Positions 32,818 to 41,496 of a stretch of DNA of 64,000 nucleotides are shown in pieces; the stretch's first letter is position 1; the number at the start of each line of letters is the position of its first letter. Source of the stretch: Tropicimonas aquimaris (GTDB taxonomy: Bacteria; Pseudomonadota; Alphaproteobacteria; Rhodobacterales; Rhodobacteraceae); contig NZ_JBHTJT010000007.1 in NCBI RefSeq assembly GCF_042676185.1, positions 372,001-436,000 of the forward strand. Reading direction: 5' to 3'. The position numbers and the translations under genes are program-made. The notes under the pieces are model-generated. The model was given only the letters and a program-made list of their open reading frames with translations, was not told where the DNA came from and did not search any database.

Positions 32818-33336
32818 ATGCTGGATTTCATCTTCAAGATCGACAGCGTTTTGGTCCGGGCCCTGCGGGTGATGGCCGTCTCGCTGCTCTGCCTGCTCTT
32901 CGTTCTGCTGTCGCTGAACGTGATCTTGCGGTTCTACCCCGTCTTCTCGATGGGGTGGTTCGACGAGATCGTCGAGCTGAGCTTCGCATGGATCGTCTTT
33001 GCCACCGCCGCCGTGCTGTGGCGGAACCAGCATCACCCCAAGATCGACCTGGTCGAGGCGCTGCTGGAAGGCACGCGGGCGAAATACCTGCTGCTCAGCG
33101 TGATCGAGTGCATCAACATCTTCTTCCTGTCCGCCTTCACTTGGTTCGCCTGGTCGCTGGTCACCAAGGCCAGCGCGGCGTCGCCGGTCTTCCAGATCCC
33201 GAGAAAGCTGTTCTACGTCGTGATGCCGGCAGCCGGGCTCTACATGACCGTCGTCTCGGTGTTCTTCCTGGTGATGTACCTGACGAAACTCTTCGGAACG
33301 TCGCACGGCGGGCAACAGCCGGACAGCGGAACCTGA
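32818..33336 (+). CDS. TRAP transporter small permease (DctQ family)
   Basis: 172-residue protein with four hydrophobic segments and the family segment GWFDEIVELSFAWIVFATAAVLWRN-type text in residues 42-66. It bridges the binding protein and large permease. The position after rather than before dctM is less common. The following SDR gene starts 19 bp later. Confidence 0.9.
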   Translation: MLDFIFKIDSVLVRALRVMAVSLLCLLFVLLSLNVILRFYPVFSMGWFDEIVELSFAWIVFATAAVLWRNQHHPKIDLVEALLEGTRAKYLLLSVIECINIFFLSAFTWFAWSLVTKASAASPVFQIPRKLFYVVMPAAGLYMTVVSVFFLVMYLTKLFGTSHGGQQPDSGT

Positions 33337-33355
33337 TAACGGAAAGGACATGGCA

Positions 33356-34081
33356 ATGTCGAAACTTCTGATCACCGGCGCGAGCACCGGCATTGGCGCG
33401 GCGACAGCGCGCCTGCTGGCCCCGGGCAACGAGCTGTTTCTCGTCTACAACAGGTCGGTGGAGCAGGCCGAGGCGCTGAAGGCGGAACTGTCGGACGTCG
33501 CCAAGGTGCATCTCCTGCAATGCGACATCACCAGCGAAATCGCCTGTATCGACCTGTTCCGCCAGATCGCCAAACTGACGAACACGCTCGACGTACTGAT
33601 CAACAACGCCGGCGGCCTGATCCGGCGGCAGCCGGTCGACGGGCTGGAATGGCGGCTGATGGAGGAGATCTATGCGCTGAACGTGTTCTCGCTGATGAAG
33701 ATCACCTCGCTGTCGATCCCGCTGCTGCGGCGTGGCACCAACCCCTGCATCGTGAATCTCACCTCCGTCGCCTCGCGCCACGGCGCGCCGGGAGCGACGA
33801 TCTACGGCAGCGCCAAGGGCGCAGTGGATTCGCTGACCCGCGGCTGGTGCAAGGAGCTTGCACCCGACATCCGCGTCAACTCGATCTCGCCCGGTGTGAT
33901 CGACACCCCGTTCCACGAAAAGGCCGCGACGCCCGAGATGATGACCGCCTGGGCCGAGGCCAACCCGCTCAAGCGCAATGGCGTGGCCGAGCACATTGCC
34001 GACGCGATCCGGTTCGTCATCCAGAACGACTTCGTGAACGGCGAGAGCATCGACGTGAACGGCGGCCTGCACATGCGCTAG
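33356..34081 (+). CDS. Short-chain dehydrogenase/reductase
   Basis: 241-residue classical SDR. The cofactor motif is TGASTGIGAATA, the NNAG motif is VLINNAGG, the catalytic serine is in VNLTSVAS and the Tyr/Lys pair in IYGSAKGA. It oxidises or reduces a hydroxyl/keto group with NAD(P). ATG 33356 was chosen over 33350 because AAGGA would be too close to the earlier one. It belongs to the TRAP operon, so its substrate is probably a metabolite of the imported compound. Confidence 0.87.
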   Translation: MSKLLITGASTGIGAATARLLAPGNELFLVYNRSVEQAEALKAELSDVAKVHLLQCDITSEIACIDLFRQIAKLTNTLDVLINNAGGLIRRQPVDGLEWRLMEEIYALNVFSLMKITSLSIPLLRRGTNPCIVNLTSVASRHGAPGATIYGSAKGAVDSLTRGWCKELAPDIRVNSISPGVIDTPFHEKAATPEMMTAWAEANPLKRNGVAEHIADAIRFVIQNDFVNGESIDVNGGLHMR

Positions 34082-34129
34082 AGGGCAAGCTGCCGCGCCC
34101 GCCACACCGACCCGACCAAAGGAGAAACG

Positions 34130-34480
34130 ATGAGCAGTGCCACCTCCGCCCGCGACCTGATCTACAACAACATCGACATGATCATGGCCAATGCCCAACG
34201 CCTGCGGGCGGAGGAGACGGTATCGCTGGCCCAGTTGCTCACGCCGGAGTTCATGACGGCCTTCACGTCCTTGCCGTCGGTCGCCGCGATGTTCGCGCTG
34301 GCCGGGGAGGCGCGGGTGGACGAGGCTGCGCTGGAGCGCATTCCAGATGCAGAGTGGGAGAGGATCGTGCGCGAGACCACGGCGTTCTCGAGTTGGGCCG
34401 ACATGTTCGAGGCCGCGTCGCAGGCGTGGGTTCGGGGCCGCCTGCTGGACGGCTGCGAGGGGGCAGAGGCGCGTCTTTGA
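34130..34480 (+). CDS. Small protein of unknown function in the TRAP operon
   Basis: 116 residues, mostly helical and acidic, with no membrane segment or signal peptide. It starts MSSATSARDLIYNNIDMIMANAQRL-type text, has AAMFALAGEARVDEAALERIP in the middle and ends EGAEARL. AAAGGAGAAA precedes the ATG. I do not recognise a family. Its place between the SDR and FAD enzyme suggests an accessory role in the same pathway; nothing in the sequence proves it. Confidence 0.6.
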   Translation: MSSATSARDLIYNNIDMIMANAQRLRAEETVSLAQLLTPEFMTAFTSLPSVAAMFALAGEARVDEAALERIPDAEWERIVRETTAFSSWADMFEAASQAWVRGRLLDGCEGAEARL

Positions 34481-34585
34481 GGGACAGAGCGCGGCGCGTC
34501 CAACGCCAGTTGCCAAGCTGTGATCCGGCCACCTAACGTGTGCGCGCCGGTGGCCCGGATTCGCGCCGGCCACACAGGAGCCCTC

Positions 34586-35950
34586 ATGCGCCAGATCACC
34601 GAACCCGCCCGCAGCGTGGATGTCATCCACGAAACCGATGTCATCGTGGTCGGCTCCGGCCCCGGCGGGCTGGCCGCTGCGCTCGCGGCGGCCCGGGCCG
34701 GTGTCGAAGTGGCGCTGGTGGAGCGCTTCGGCTGTTTCGGCGGCAACATCACCGCCGTCGGGGTCGAAGGCTTTGCCTGGTATCGCCACGAGGCCACCAT
34801 CGAGGCCGGCGGTATCGGGCGCGAGTTCGAGGACCGCGCAAGGGACATGGGCGCCGCGGTGCCCGAGAGCCAGTCGCTGAGCTACGAGCTGGACAGCGAG
34901 GGCTTCAAGATCGTCGCCGACCGCCTGGTCGAGGAGGCTGGCATCCGGCCGATGATGCATCGCCAGTTCGTCGCGCCGGTGATGGACGGCGACCGCGTGA
35001 TCGGGATCATCACCGAGTCCAAGGCAGGGCGCGAGGCGATCCTCGGCAAGCTGGTGATCGACGCCACCGGCGACGCTGACGTTGCCCACCGGGCCGGCGC
35101 TCCGACCCTGATGACGCCCCCGGAGAAGATGATGGCGGCCTCCGTGATGTTCCACCTCGCGGGCGTCGACAAGCGGGCCTTCATGGAGGGGATCAAGGCC
35201 GATCCGCAGACCTACAAGGATTGGGGCGGCGGTGGCGAATGGACCATCGAGACCTCCGGCAAGGAGGACGACATGTTTTCGCCCTTCATCAAGAAGCCCT
35301 TCGAGCGGGCCATCGAGGAAGGGCTGATCCCGCCGCATCTGAACACCATCGCAGGCACCTGGGGCGCGATGCACGATACCGGCGAGCTGACCTACATGAA
35401 CCTGATCCATCTCGACGAGGTGGACGGCACCGACCCCGACAGCCTCACCCGCGGCGAGATCGAGGGGCGTCGGCAGGCGATGCTGGCGGTCGAGGCGCTC
35501 CGGCGCTTCATGCCGGGCTGCGAGGGCGCGCGTCTGAGGAATTTCGGCATGACCATCGGCATCCGCGACACGCGCAAGATCGACGCCGCCTACAACATGA
35601 CCGAGACCGATGTGCGCGAGCAGGGACGGTTCGAGGATTCGATCGGGATCTATCCCGAGTTCATCGACGGCTACGGCATCCTGATCCTGCCGACGACCGG
35701 GCGCTACATGCAGCTGCCCTATCGCTCGATGTTGCCGCAACGGGTCAAGGGCCTGCTGGTGGCAGGCCGGTCGACCGGGGGCGACCGGATCGCCCATGCG
35801 GCCACGCGCAACATGTCCTGCTGTGCGGTCGTGGGGCAGGGGGCGGGCGTCGCCGCCGCGCTGGCGGTGAAGTCCGGACGCGATTTCGCGGAGGTCGATC
35901 TGGGCGCGGTTCAGGCGGAATTGCAGCGCCAGGGCGTGCGCATCCACTGA
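34586..35950 (+). CDS. FAD-dependent oxidoreductase (FAD_oxidored type)
   Basis: 454-residue flavoprotein. The N-terminal dinucleotide motif is DVIVVGSGPGGLAAALAAARAG, followed by ERFGCFGGNITAVGVEGFAW, a layout seen in the FAD_oxidored family that includes thiazole-synthesis-like and tricarballylate-type enzymes. LVIDATGDADVAHRAGAP and late LLVAGRSTGGDRIAHAATRN complete the FAD site. AGGAG lies before ATG 34586. It is the last gene of the operon and ends 7 bp from the convergent amine-oxidase-like gene. The substrate is unknown. Confidence 0.82.
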   Translation: MRQITEPARSVDVIHETDVIVVGSGPGGLAAALAAARAGVEVALVERFGCFGGNITAVGVEGFAWYRHEATIEAGGIGREFEDRARDMGAAVPESQSLSYELDSEGFKIVADRLVEEAGIRPMMHRQFVAPVMDGDRVIGIITESKAGREAILGKLVIDATGDADVAHRAGAPTLMTPPEKMMAASVMFHLAGVDKRAFMEGIKADPQTYKDWGGGGEWTIETSGKEDDMFSPFIKKPFERAIEEGLIPPHLNTIAGTWGAMHDTGELTYMNLIHLDEVDGTDPDSLTRGEIEGRRQAMLAVEALRRFMPGCEGARLRNFGMTIGIRDTRKIDAAYNMTETDVREQGRFEDSIGIYPEFIDGYGILILPTTGRYMQLPYRSMLPQRVKGLLVAGRSTGGDRIAHAATRNMSCCAVVGQGAGVAAALAVKSGRDFAEVDLGAVQAELQRQGVRIH

Positions 35951-35957
35951 CCGTCGG

Positions 35958-37259
35958 CTACCAGCCGAAACGATCCCGGATGCGGTAGACCAGCACCGAG
36001 GGCGCGAGAAACCACGGCGATCCGGAGTAGAATGGCCGGGTCGGGTGCGGGATGCGGTCGAAGGCCGTCTCGCCCCCGTCCAGCCCGGCCGCCTGCCGGC
36101 CGATCTTCATGCCGAGGTAGCCGGCCATCCCGACGCCGGAGCCGCAATACCCCATGGCGTGAAACAGCCCGGCATCCTCGCCGCAATGCATCAGCGTGTC
36201 GAAGCTGTAGGCGACCGTGCCAGCCCATGAATGGCTGATGCGGGTGCCTTCTAGGTCGGGGAAGAGCCGGATCAGCTCGGCGAGCAGGATCGGTCCGCTC
36301 CTGTCCGGATCGGATTCCGCCAGCGACACCCGGCCACCGAACAGTACCCGTGTCCTGTCAGGCGAGGGGCGGTAGTAATAGACCAGCTTGCGGGTGTCCG
36401 AGAGGACGCGGTCGGTCGGAAACAGCCGGTCCATCAATTCCGGGGCGATGGGCTCGGTGGCGATGACGTAGGAGCCGATGGGGATGACCCGCCGCCGGTG
36501 CCAGGGCGACAGTGGCCCGCTGTAGCCGTTGGTAGCGAGCACGACCTTCCCAGCCCTGATCGCGCCCTGTTCGGTCCGCACCCGGAAACCCGCGTCCAGC
36601 CGCTCCAACTCGGTGGCCCGGCAGGTCGGCACGATCCGCACCCCCGCCGCCCGGGAGAGTGCGAGCAGCCCGGCGTGATACTTCCCCGGATCGAGGCTCG
36701 CGTGCTTTGGAAAGACTGCCCCGCCGTGGTAGGCCTCCGTCCCCAGTTCCGCCGACATCTCGGCGCGTGGCACCATGTAGGCGCCGGTCTCGAAGGCCGG
36801 ATTCGGAGTGGCGATGCTGCGGGCGAGATGGTCGTAGCTCTTGGCGAGATGTGCTCCGTGGAAGCGCCCGACGCTTTGGAAATCGGCGTCGATCCCTTCC
36901 TCCGCGATGAACGCCTGCGTGAAGTCCAGCGAGGCCTGCCCGTCCCGTAGGATCGCCTCCGCCGTGTCCGCGCCGTAGCGCGCCGTGAGCATTGCGAAAG
37001 AGGGTTTCACGCTGGTCGAGACCTGCCCGCCGTTGCGCGTGCTGCATCCCCAGCCCGGCGTTTCGGCCTCGAGAACCACCGTGCCGAGCCCCGCGCGAGC
37101 CGCCTGAAGCGCTGCGTGCAGCCCGGTGTAGCCGGAGCCCACGACGACCACATCTGCCTCTGCCGGGAGGGCATCGGCCGTGGCGCTGTCGGGCGGGCTC
37201 GCTTCCCACCAGTAGGGGGCCGCCTTGTAGTCCGGGGCGAAGGCGGAAGCGCGGGGCAT
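35958..37259 (-). CDS. FAD-dependent amine oxidoreductase (DadA/PuuB-like)
   Basis: 433-residue flavoenzyme. The N-terminal YKAAPYWWEASPP run is characteristic of gamma-glutamylputrescine oxidase-like proteins, then VVVVGSGYTGLHAALQAARAG binds FAD and CSTRNGGQVSTSVKPS carries the conserved GGQ region. Late FHAMGYCGSGVGMAGYLG completes the FAD site. It starts 4 bp after potC and is the last gene of the polyamine transporter operon, so an imported di- or polyamine is the probable substrate. No glutamylpolyamine synthetase is present here, so direct amine oxidation is also possible. Confidence 0.82.
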   Translation of the reverse strand: MPRASAFAPDYKAAPYWWEASPPDSATADALPAEADVVVVGSGYTGLHAALQAARAGLGTVVLEAETPGWGCSTRNGGQVSTSVKPSFAMLTARYGADTAEAILRDGQASLDFTQAFIAEEGIDADFQSVGRFHGAHLAKSYDHLARSIATPNPAFETGAYMVPRAEMSAELGTEAYHGGAVFPKHASLDPGKYHAGLLALSRAAGVRIVPTCRATELERLDAGFRVRTEQGAIRAGKVVLATNGYSGPLSPWHRRRVIPIGSYVIATEPIAPELMDRLFPTDRVLSDTRKLVYYYRPSPDRTRVLFGGRVSLAESDPDRSGPILLAELIRLFPDLEGTRISHSWAGTVAYSFDTLMHCGEDAGLFHAMGYCGSGVGMAGYLGMKIGRQAAGLDGGETAFDRIPHPTRPFYSGSPWFLAPSVLVYRIRDRFGW

Positions 37260-37263
37260 GTGG

Positions 37264-38124
37264 CTAGTCGGACCGTGGTGGGCGCTGCACCGCGACCGAG
37301 ATCAGCGCCAGCATCCCCGAGCCGACCATCAGGAAGAAGGAGACGGCGTTGAGCACCGGCGTCGAGCCGACTTTGGCCATGCGGTCATACATGGTGATCG
37401 TGAGCGGGCTTTCGGACCCCACCAGGAACAGAGTGGTGTTGAAGTTCTCGAAGGAGACGAGAAAGGCCACGATGCCCGCCGCGATCATTGCCGGGCGGAG
37501 GAAGGGCAAGGTGATCGTGCGCAACACCCGTGCGTGCCCGGCGCCGAGGTTCAGCGCGGCTTCCTCGAGCGACTGGTCGAACTTGCGCAAGCGGGCGGTG
37601 ATGACGAGCGAGGTGATCGTGGTGACGAAGGAGAACTGCCCCATCACGACGAGAAAGATCCCGGGTCGCAGGAATTCCAGCTCCATCCCGAACCGGTTCT
37701 CCATCGAGTTCGCGATGTTGCTCGCCAGCACGAGGATGGAGATGCCGAGGATGACGCCTGGAATGACAAGCGGCACAATCATCATGATGTAGAACACGTT
37801 CTTGAACGGGAAGTCGCGGCGCACGAAGAGGAAGGCGTTGGTGGTGCCGACCGCGACCGAGAGGGCGGAGACCATCAGCGCGATCACGAAGGAATAGTAG
37901 AGACCGCGCAGCAGCCGCCTGTCGTGGAACATGCCGAGCTTGGGTTCGGTGTCGTTGAAGAACCAGTCCAGCGTGAAGCCTTGCCAGGGCAGGGCGGGGA
38001 AGAGCGAGTCGTTGAAGGCGAACGTGCCCGCCGCAACCAGCGGCGCGGCGAGAAAGACGAAGAAGGCCACGACATAGGCCCTGTAGCCGAACATCAGCGC
38101 GCGATTTGTGTTTGCCCGTGCCAT
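37264..38124 (-). CDS. potC: Spermidine/putrescine-type ABC transporter permease (PotC-like)
   Basis: 286-residue inner-membrane permease with about six helices. The EAA-type loop is ALNLGAGHARVLRTITLPFLRPA, which docks on the ATPase. A typical PotC segment is FVVFLAAPLVAAGTFAFNDS-like text near residues 20-40. The in-frame upstream extension overlaps potB and is arginine-rich, so ATG 38124 is used. Substrate could be putrescine, spermidine or another cationic compound. Confidence 0.85.
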   Translation of the reverse strand: MARANTNRALMFGYRAYVVAFFVFLAAPLVAAGTFAFNDSLFPALPWQGFTLDWFFNDTEPKLGMFHDRRLLRGLYYSFVIALMVSALSVAVGTTNAFLFVRRDFPFKNVFYIMMIVPLVIPGVILGISILVLASNIANSMENRFGMELEFLRPGIFLVVMGQFSFVTTITSLVITARLRKFDQSLEEAALNLGAGHARVLRTITLPFLRPAMIAAGIVAFLVSFENFNTTLFLVGSESPLTITMYDRMAKVGSTPVLNAVSFFLMVGSGMLALISVAVQRPPRSD

Positions 38125-38134
38125 GCGCCGCGCC

Positions 38135-39001
38135 TCAGGTCTTTGCCACGGTGTTCGCAAGCGACTGCCCGCTGAGCCGCAGCCCGAGCCAGACGACAAG
38201 CGAGGTGAAGGCGAGCAGCAGGATCCCGAAGGCCGCACCGGACTCCCAGTTGAAACGGGTGATGAACTGGTCGTAGATCTGCTCGGTGAACCAGCTCGAA
38301 TTCTTGCCGCCGAGCAGGATCGGCGTCAGGTAACTCCCGGCCGTCAGCATGAAGACGACGATGCAGCCGGCGACGATGCCGGGCATGGCGTAGGGGATGA
38401 TGATCCGCCTGAGCACGGTCAGGGTGTTGCCGCCGAGGTTGTAGCCGGCCTCGATCATGTCGTCGCCCATGCCGTCGAGGGTCGAGACCAGCGGCACGAT
38501 CATGAAGAGGATCACCGTGTAGACGAGGCCCACGACGACCGTCACGTCGTTGTAGAGGAACTCGATGCCCTCGGTGGTCATGCCGGTCCAGATCAGCATG
38601 CTGGAGACCACGCCCGTTTCGCGCAGCAGCAGGATCCAGCCGAAGGCGCGGATCAGGTCGCTCACCCAGAGCGGGATCAGGCACATCAGGAACAGCGCGC
38701 CGCGGGACCGCTTGCCGGCGATCTTGGCGATGTAATAGGCGACCGGGAAGCCAATCAGCAGCGCCAGTACGGTCACGAGCAGCGACATGGAACCGGTTCG
38801 CAGCAGCGTGTTCCAGTAGATCGGCTCGTTGATGAAGTCGATGTAGTTGCCGAAGCCGAATTCGTAGACCCGCGGCGCCACCTTCTCGCGCAGCGAGAGG
38901 GCCACCATGCCGATATGCGGCAGGATGATCAGCAGGGAGATCCACAGCGCGAAGGGGGCGAAGAGCAGGATCAGCGACAGGCGTTTGGCATCGGCGGACA
39001 T
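38135..39001 (-). CDS. potB: Spermidine/putrescine-type ABC transporter permease (PotB-like)
   Basis: 288-residue permease. LPHIGMVALSLREKVAP and the EAA loop AGYNLGGNTLTVLRRIIIPYAMPG are visible. GAGGAGCAGGTC precedes the ATG, and the gene lies 10 bp from potA upstream and potC downstream. It pairs with PotC to form the translocation path. Confidence 0.87.
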   Translation of the reverse strand: MSADAKRLSLILLFAPFALWISLLIILPHIGMVALSLREKVAPRVYEFGFGNYIDFINEPIYWNTLLRTGSMSLLVTVLALLIGFPVAYYIAKIAGKRSRGALFLMCLIPLWVSDLIRAFGWILLLRETGVVSSMLIWTGMTTEGIEFLYNDVTVVVGLVYTVILFMIVPLVSTLDGMGDDMIEAGYNLGGNTLTVLRRIIIPYAMPGIVAGCIVVFMLTAGSYLTPILLGGKNSSWFTEQIYDQFITRFNWESGAAFGILLLAFTSLVVWLGLRLSGQSLANTVAKT

Positions 39002-39011
39002 GACCTGCTCC

Positions 39012-40121
39012 TCAACTGGCGAAACACATGGTCTGAGCACTTGCCCAGTCGAGCCGCACCGCGTCGCCCTCCCGTAGGTCCTGTGGGCCGCCGGTGACCA
39101 CGACGTCGGCCTCGATCAGGTCGCCCGCAGGGCCGCGGACCAGGACGCGGCTGTTGGCGCCGTTGAAGAGCACGCCGTCGACCTTGCCGCGAACCGTGTT
39201 CTCGGCGGCAGGCTGCGGGGGCGAGGCATCCAGCGGACTCGCGGTGACGAACTCCGGGCGGATGAACACCTCGACGGCCTCGCCGGGGGGGATTTCACGC
39301 GCGCCGCGCGGGGTGCCGACTACCGTGAGGCCGGCCTCGGTCTCGACCTTGACCTCGCCGCCCTGCACATCGACGGCACGCCCCTGCCAGCGGTTCGAAT
39401 CCCCCACGAACCCGGCCACGAAGGCGGTTTCCGGCGCGTGGTAGAGTTCTTCCGGCCGTCCGACCTGCTCGAAGCGTCCGGCATTCATGACGGCGACGTA
39501 ATCGGACATGACCAGCGCCTCGGACTGGTCGTGGGTGATGTAAACGAAGGTGGTGTCGAACTGGTTCTGCAAAAGCTTGAGTTCGATTTTCATCGCCTCG
39601 CGCAGCTTGAGGTCGAGCGCGCCGAGCGGCTCGTCGAGCAGCAGCACGTCGGGATTCAGCGCCATGCAGCGGGCGATCGCGATGCGCTGCTTCTGTCCGC
39701 CCGAGAGCTGGTGGATCTCCCGCCGGGCGAGGTCGGGCAGGGCGACGCGCTCCAGCACGTCGGCCACCTTGCGCGCGATCTCGTCCTTGGAGGCCCCGGC
39801 GCAGCGCAGCCCGTAGGCAATGTTCTCGTAGACATTCATCATCGGGAACAGCGCGAGGTGCTGGAACACCATCTTCACGTTGCGCTTGTTCGGCGGCACC
39901 GACAGCACGGACTTTCCCTTGATGCTGATTTCGCCTGCGGACGGATCCTCGAAACCGGCGATCATCCGCATCAGCGTGGTCTTGCCGCAGCCCGACGGCC
40001 CCAGAATGGAAAAGAAGGTGCCGCTCGGAATCCGGAAGGAGACATCGTCGACTGCGCGAAAGTCTCCGAAATCCTTGCTCACCCCCGTGCATTCGAGGTC
40101 ATAGGCGTCCGCTGCGGTCAT
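39012..40121 (-). CDS. potA: Polyamine ABC transporter ATP-binding protein (PotA-like)
   Basis: 369-residue ABC ATPase. Walker A GPSGCGKTT, signature LSGGQKQRIAIARCMA, Walker B VLLLDEPLGALD, switch histidine in YITHDQSEAL. Residues from about 240 form the TOBE-type regulatory domain typical of PotA/MalK proteins. It energises PotBC. A strong hairpin separates it from potD. Confidence 0.9.
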   Translation of the reverse strand: MTAADAYDLECTGVSKDFGDFRAVDDVSFRIPSGTFFSILGPSGCGKTTLMRMIAGFEDPSAGEISIKGKSVLSVPPNKRNVKMVFQHLALFPMMNVYENIAYGLRCAGASKDEIARKVADVLERVALPDLARREIHQLSGGQKQRIAIARCMALNPDVLLLDEPLGALDLKLREAMKIELKLLQNQFDTTFVYITHDQSEALVMSDYVAVMNAGRFEQVGRPEELYHAPETAFVAGFVGDSNRWQGRAVDVQGGEVKVETEAGLTVVGTPRGAREIPPGEAVEVFIRPEFVTASPLDASPPQPAAENTVRGKVDGVLFNGANSRVLVRGPAGDLIEADVVVTGGPQDLREGDAVRLDWASAQTMCFAS

Positions 40122-40161
40122 GGCGTCCCGTGTCTTTGTCTTGAATTCTCGGGGAAGGGGT

Positions 40162-40188
40162 CGGAGCGGCGCACCTGGCGCCGCTCCG
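40162..40188 (-). terminator. Intercistronic hairpin potD-potA
   Basis: 11-bp perfect stem built from GGAGCGGCGC / GCGCCGCTCC plus one flanking pair, 5-base loop, in the 78-bp gap after the binding-protein gene on the - strand; no T-run. Likely attenuator or stabiliser of potD mRNA. Confidence 0.5.
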
Positions 40189-40199
40189 GTCGTGTCAGG

Positions 40200-41273
40200 T
40201 CAGCCTCCGGTGGCGGCCTTGATCTTCTCCAGCGTCTTGCCTTCCATGTCCTCGACACCCGGCGGAATGTTGGCGAAGAACTTCAGGTTGTCGATGTCGG
40301 CCTGCGTGAAGGCCGCGTTCACCGCCGCCTTCTTGTCCTCGGGCAGCAGGTCCGCGCCGCCGTTGACCGCCGCGATGGCGCCGGTGCTGGCAGACATGAT
40401 CGTGATGTTCTCGGGTTCGAGCACGAAGTTGATCCACTTGTAGGCGGCGTCGTCGGCCTTGCCCTTGGCGGGGATCGCGAAGGTGTCGATCCAGGTCAGC
40501 GCGCCGGTCTCTGGCGGAATGAACACGATGTTCTGGTTCTGGTCGTAGAGCTTGTAGGCGGTCGAATCCCAGGTTTCAGCCGCGACGATCTCGCCCGAGA
40601 GCATCATCGCCGACAAGTCGTCGCCACCCTGCCAATAGGCCTTGATGTTTTCCTTGCAGGCGATGAGCTCGTCCGCGACCTTGTCCAGCAGTTCCTGGTA
40701 CTTGTCGAGGTCGGAGTACATCGCGAAGGGGTCTTCGCCCATCGAGAAGGCCGTGGCCAGCAGGATCGTCCGCTTCAGCCGCATCGAGGTCTTGCCCTTG
40801 TAGGCCGGATCGCAGAGATCCTCCCAGCCGTTCACGTCGGGCGCCTGGGTAATGTCTGCCATCAGGCCGGTGGTGCCCCACTGGTGCGGCACGCCGTAGA
40901 CGTTGCCGTCGATCGTGGTGTTGGCCTTCACCGCCTCCAAGTGCACCGGCGACATCATGTCGGTGTTGATCTGGGACAGGTCGAGCGGCTTGTAAATGTC
41001 GTATTCAAGTTGCGCGGCGTAGATGCGGTCGTGGCTGGGCTGGGCCAGATCGAATCCGGCGCCGCCGGTCGCGCGGAGCTTGGCGATCATCTCCTCGTTG
41101 TTGGAGAAGGTCACTTCGACCTTGATGTCAGGGTATTTCTCCTCGAATTTCTGGATCAGCTCCTCGGGCGCGTAGGAGCCCCAGGTCAACAGGCGAAGGG
41201 TTTCGGCGCTGGCGGTTGACGCCATCAGGGCCGTGGCGGCCACAAGGCCGGGCAACACTATGCTAGATCTCAT
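40200..41273 (-). CDS. potD: Polyamine ABC transporter substrate-binding protein (PotD/PotF-like)
   Basis: 357-residue periplasmic protein. MRSSIVLPGLVAATALMASTASA is a signal peptide followed by ETLRLLTWGSYAPEELIQKFEE, the usual start of PotD-type mature proteins. Later segments VPHQWGTTGLMADI and WIDTFAIPAKGKADDAAYKWINF fit the family. First gene of the potDABC/amine-oxidase operon. The ligand within the polyamine group cannot be fixed by eye. Confidence 0.87.
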   Translation of the reverse strand: MRSSIVLPGLVAATALMASTASAETLRLLTWGSYAPEELIQKFEEKYPDIKVEVTFSNNEEMIAKLRATGGAGFDLAQPSHDRIYAAQLEYDIYKPLDLSQINTDMMSPVHLEAVKANTTIDGNVYGVPHQWGTTGLMADITQAPDVNGWEDLCDPAYKGKTSMRLKRTILLATAFSMGEDPFAMYSDLDKYQELLDKVADELIACKENIKAYWQGGDDLSAMMLSGEIVAAETWDSTAYKLYDQNQNIVFIPPETGALTWIDTFAIPAKGKADDAAYKWINFVLEPENITIMSASTGAIAAVNGGADLLPEDKKAAVNAAFTQADIDNLKFFANIPPGVEDMEGKTLEKIKAATGG

Positions 41274-41496
41274 CGTAAACTCCCTGTGAAATTGCTGTGG
41301 AGCCTCTCGGTGGGCTCCTGTCGGGACTGTAGGACAGAAATCCGGCTTTGTCTTCGGCTTCGTTTTCGCCGCGATTTCAGAGCCCTCCGATACACTTCTG
41401 CTGCGGGCCGCGGGCGCGCCCGCGTGGGTCTGCTGCTTGCCCGCCGCCGGTTCCGGCCTGTAGTCTGACCCGCATGCTGCCTCAGGGAATGCCCAC

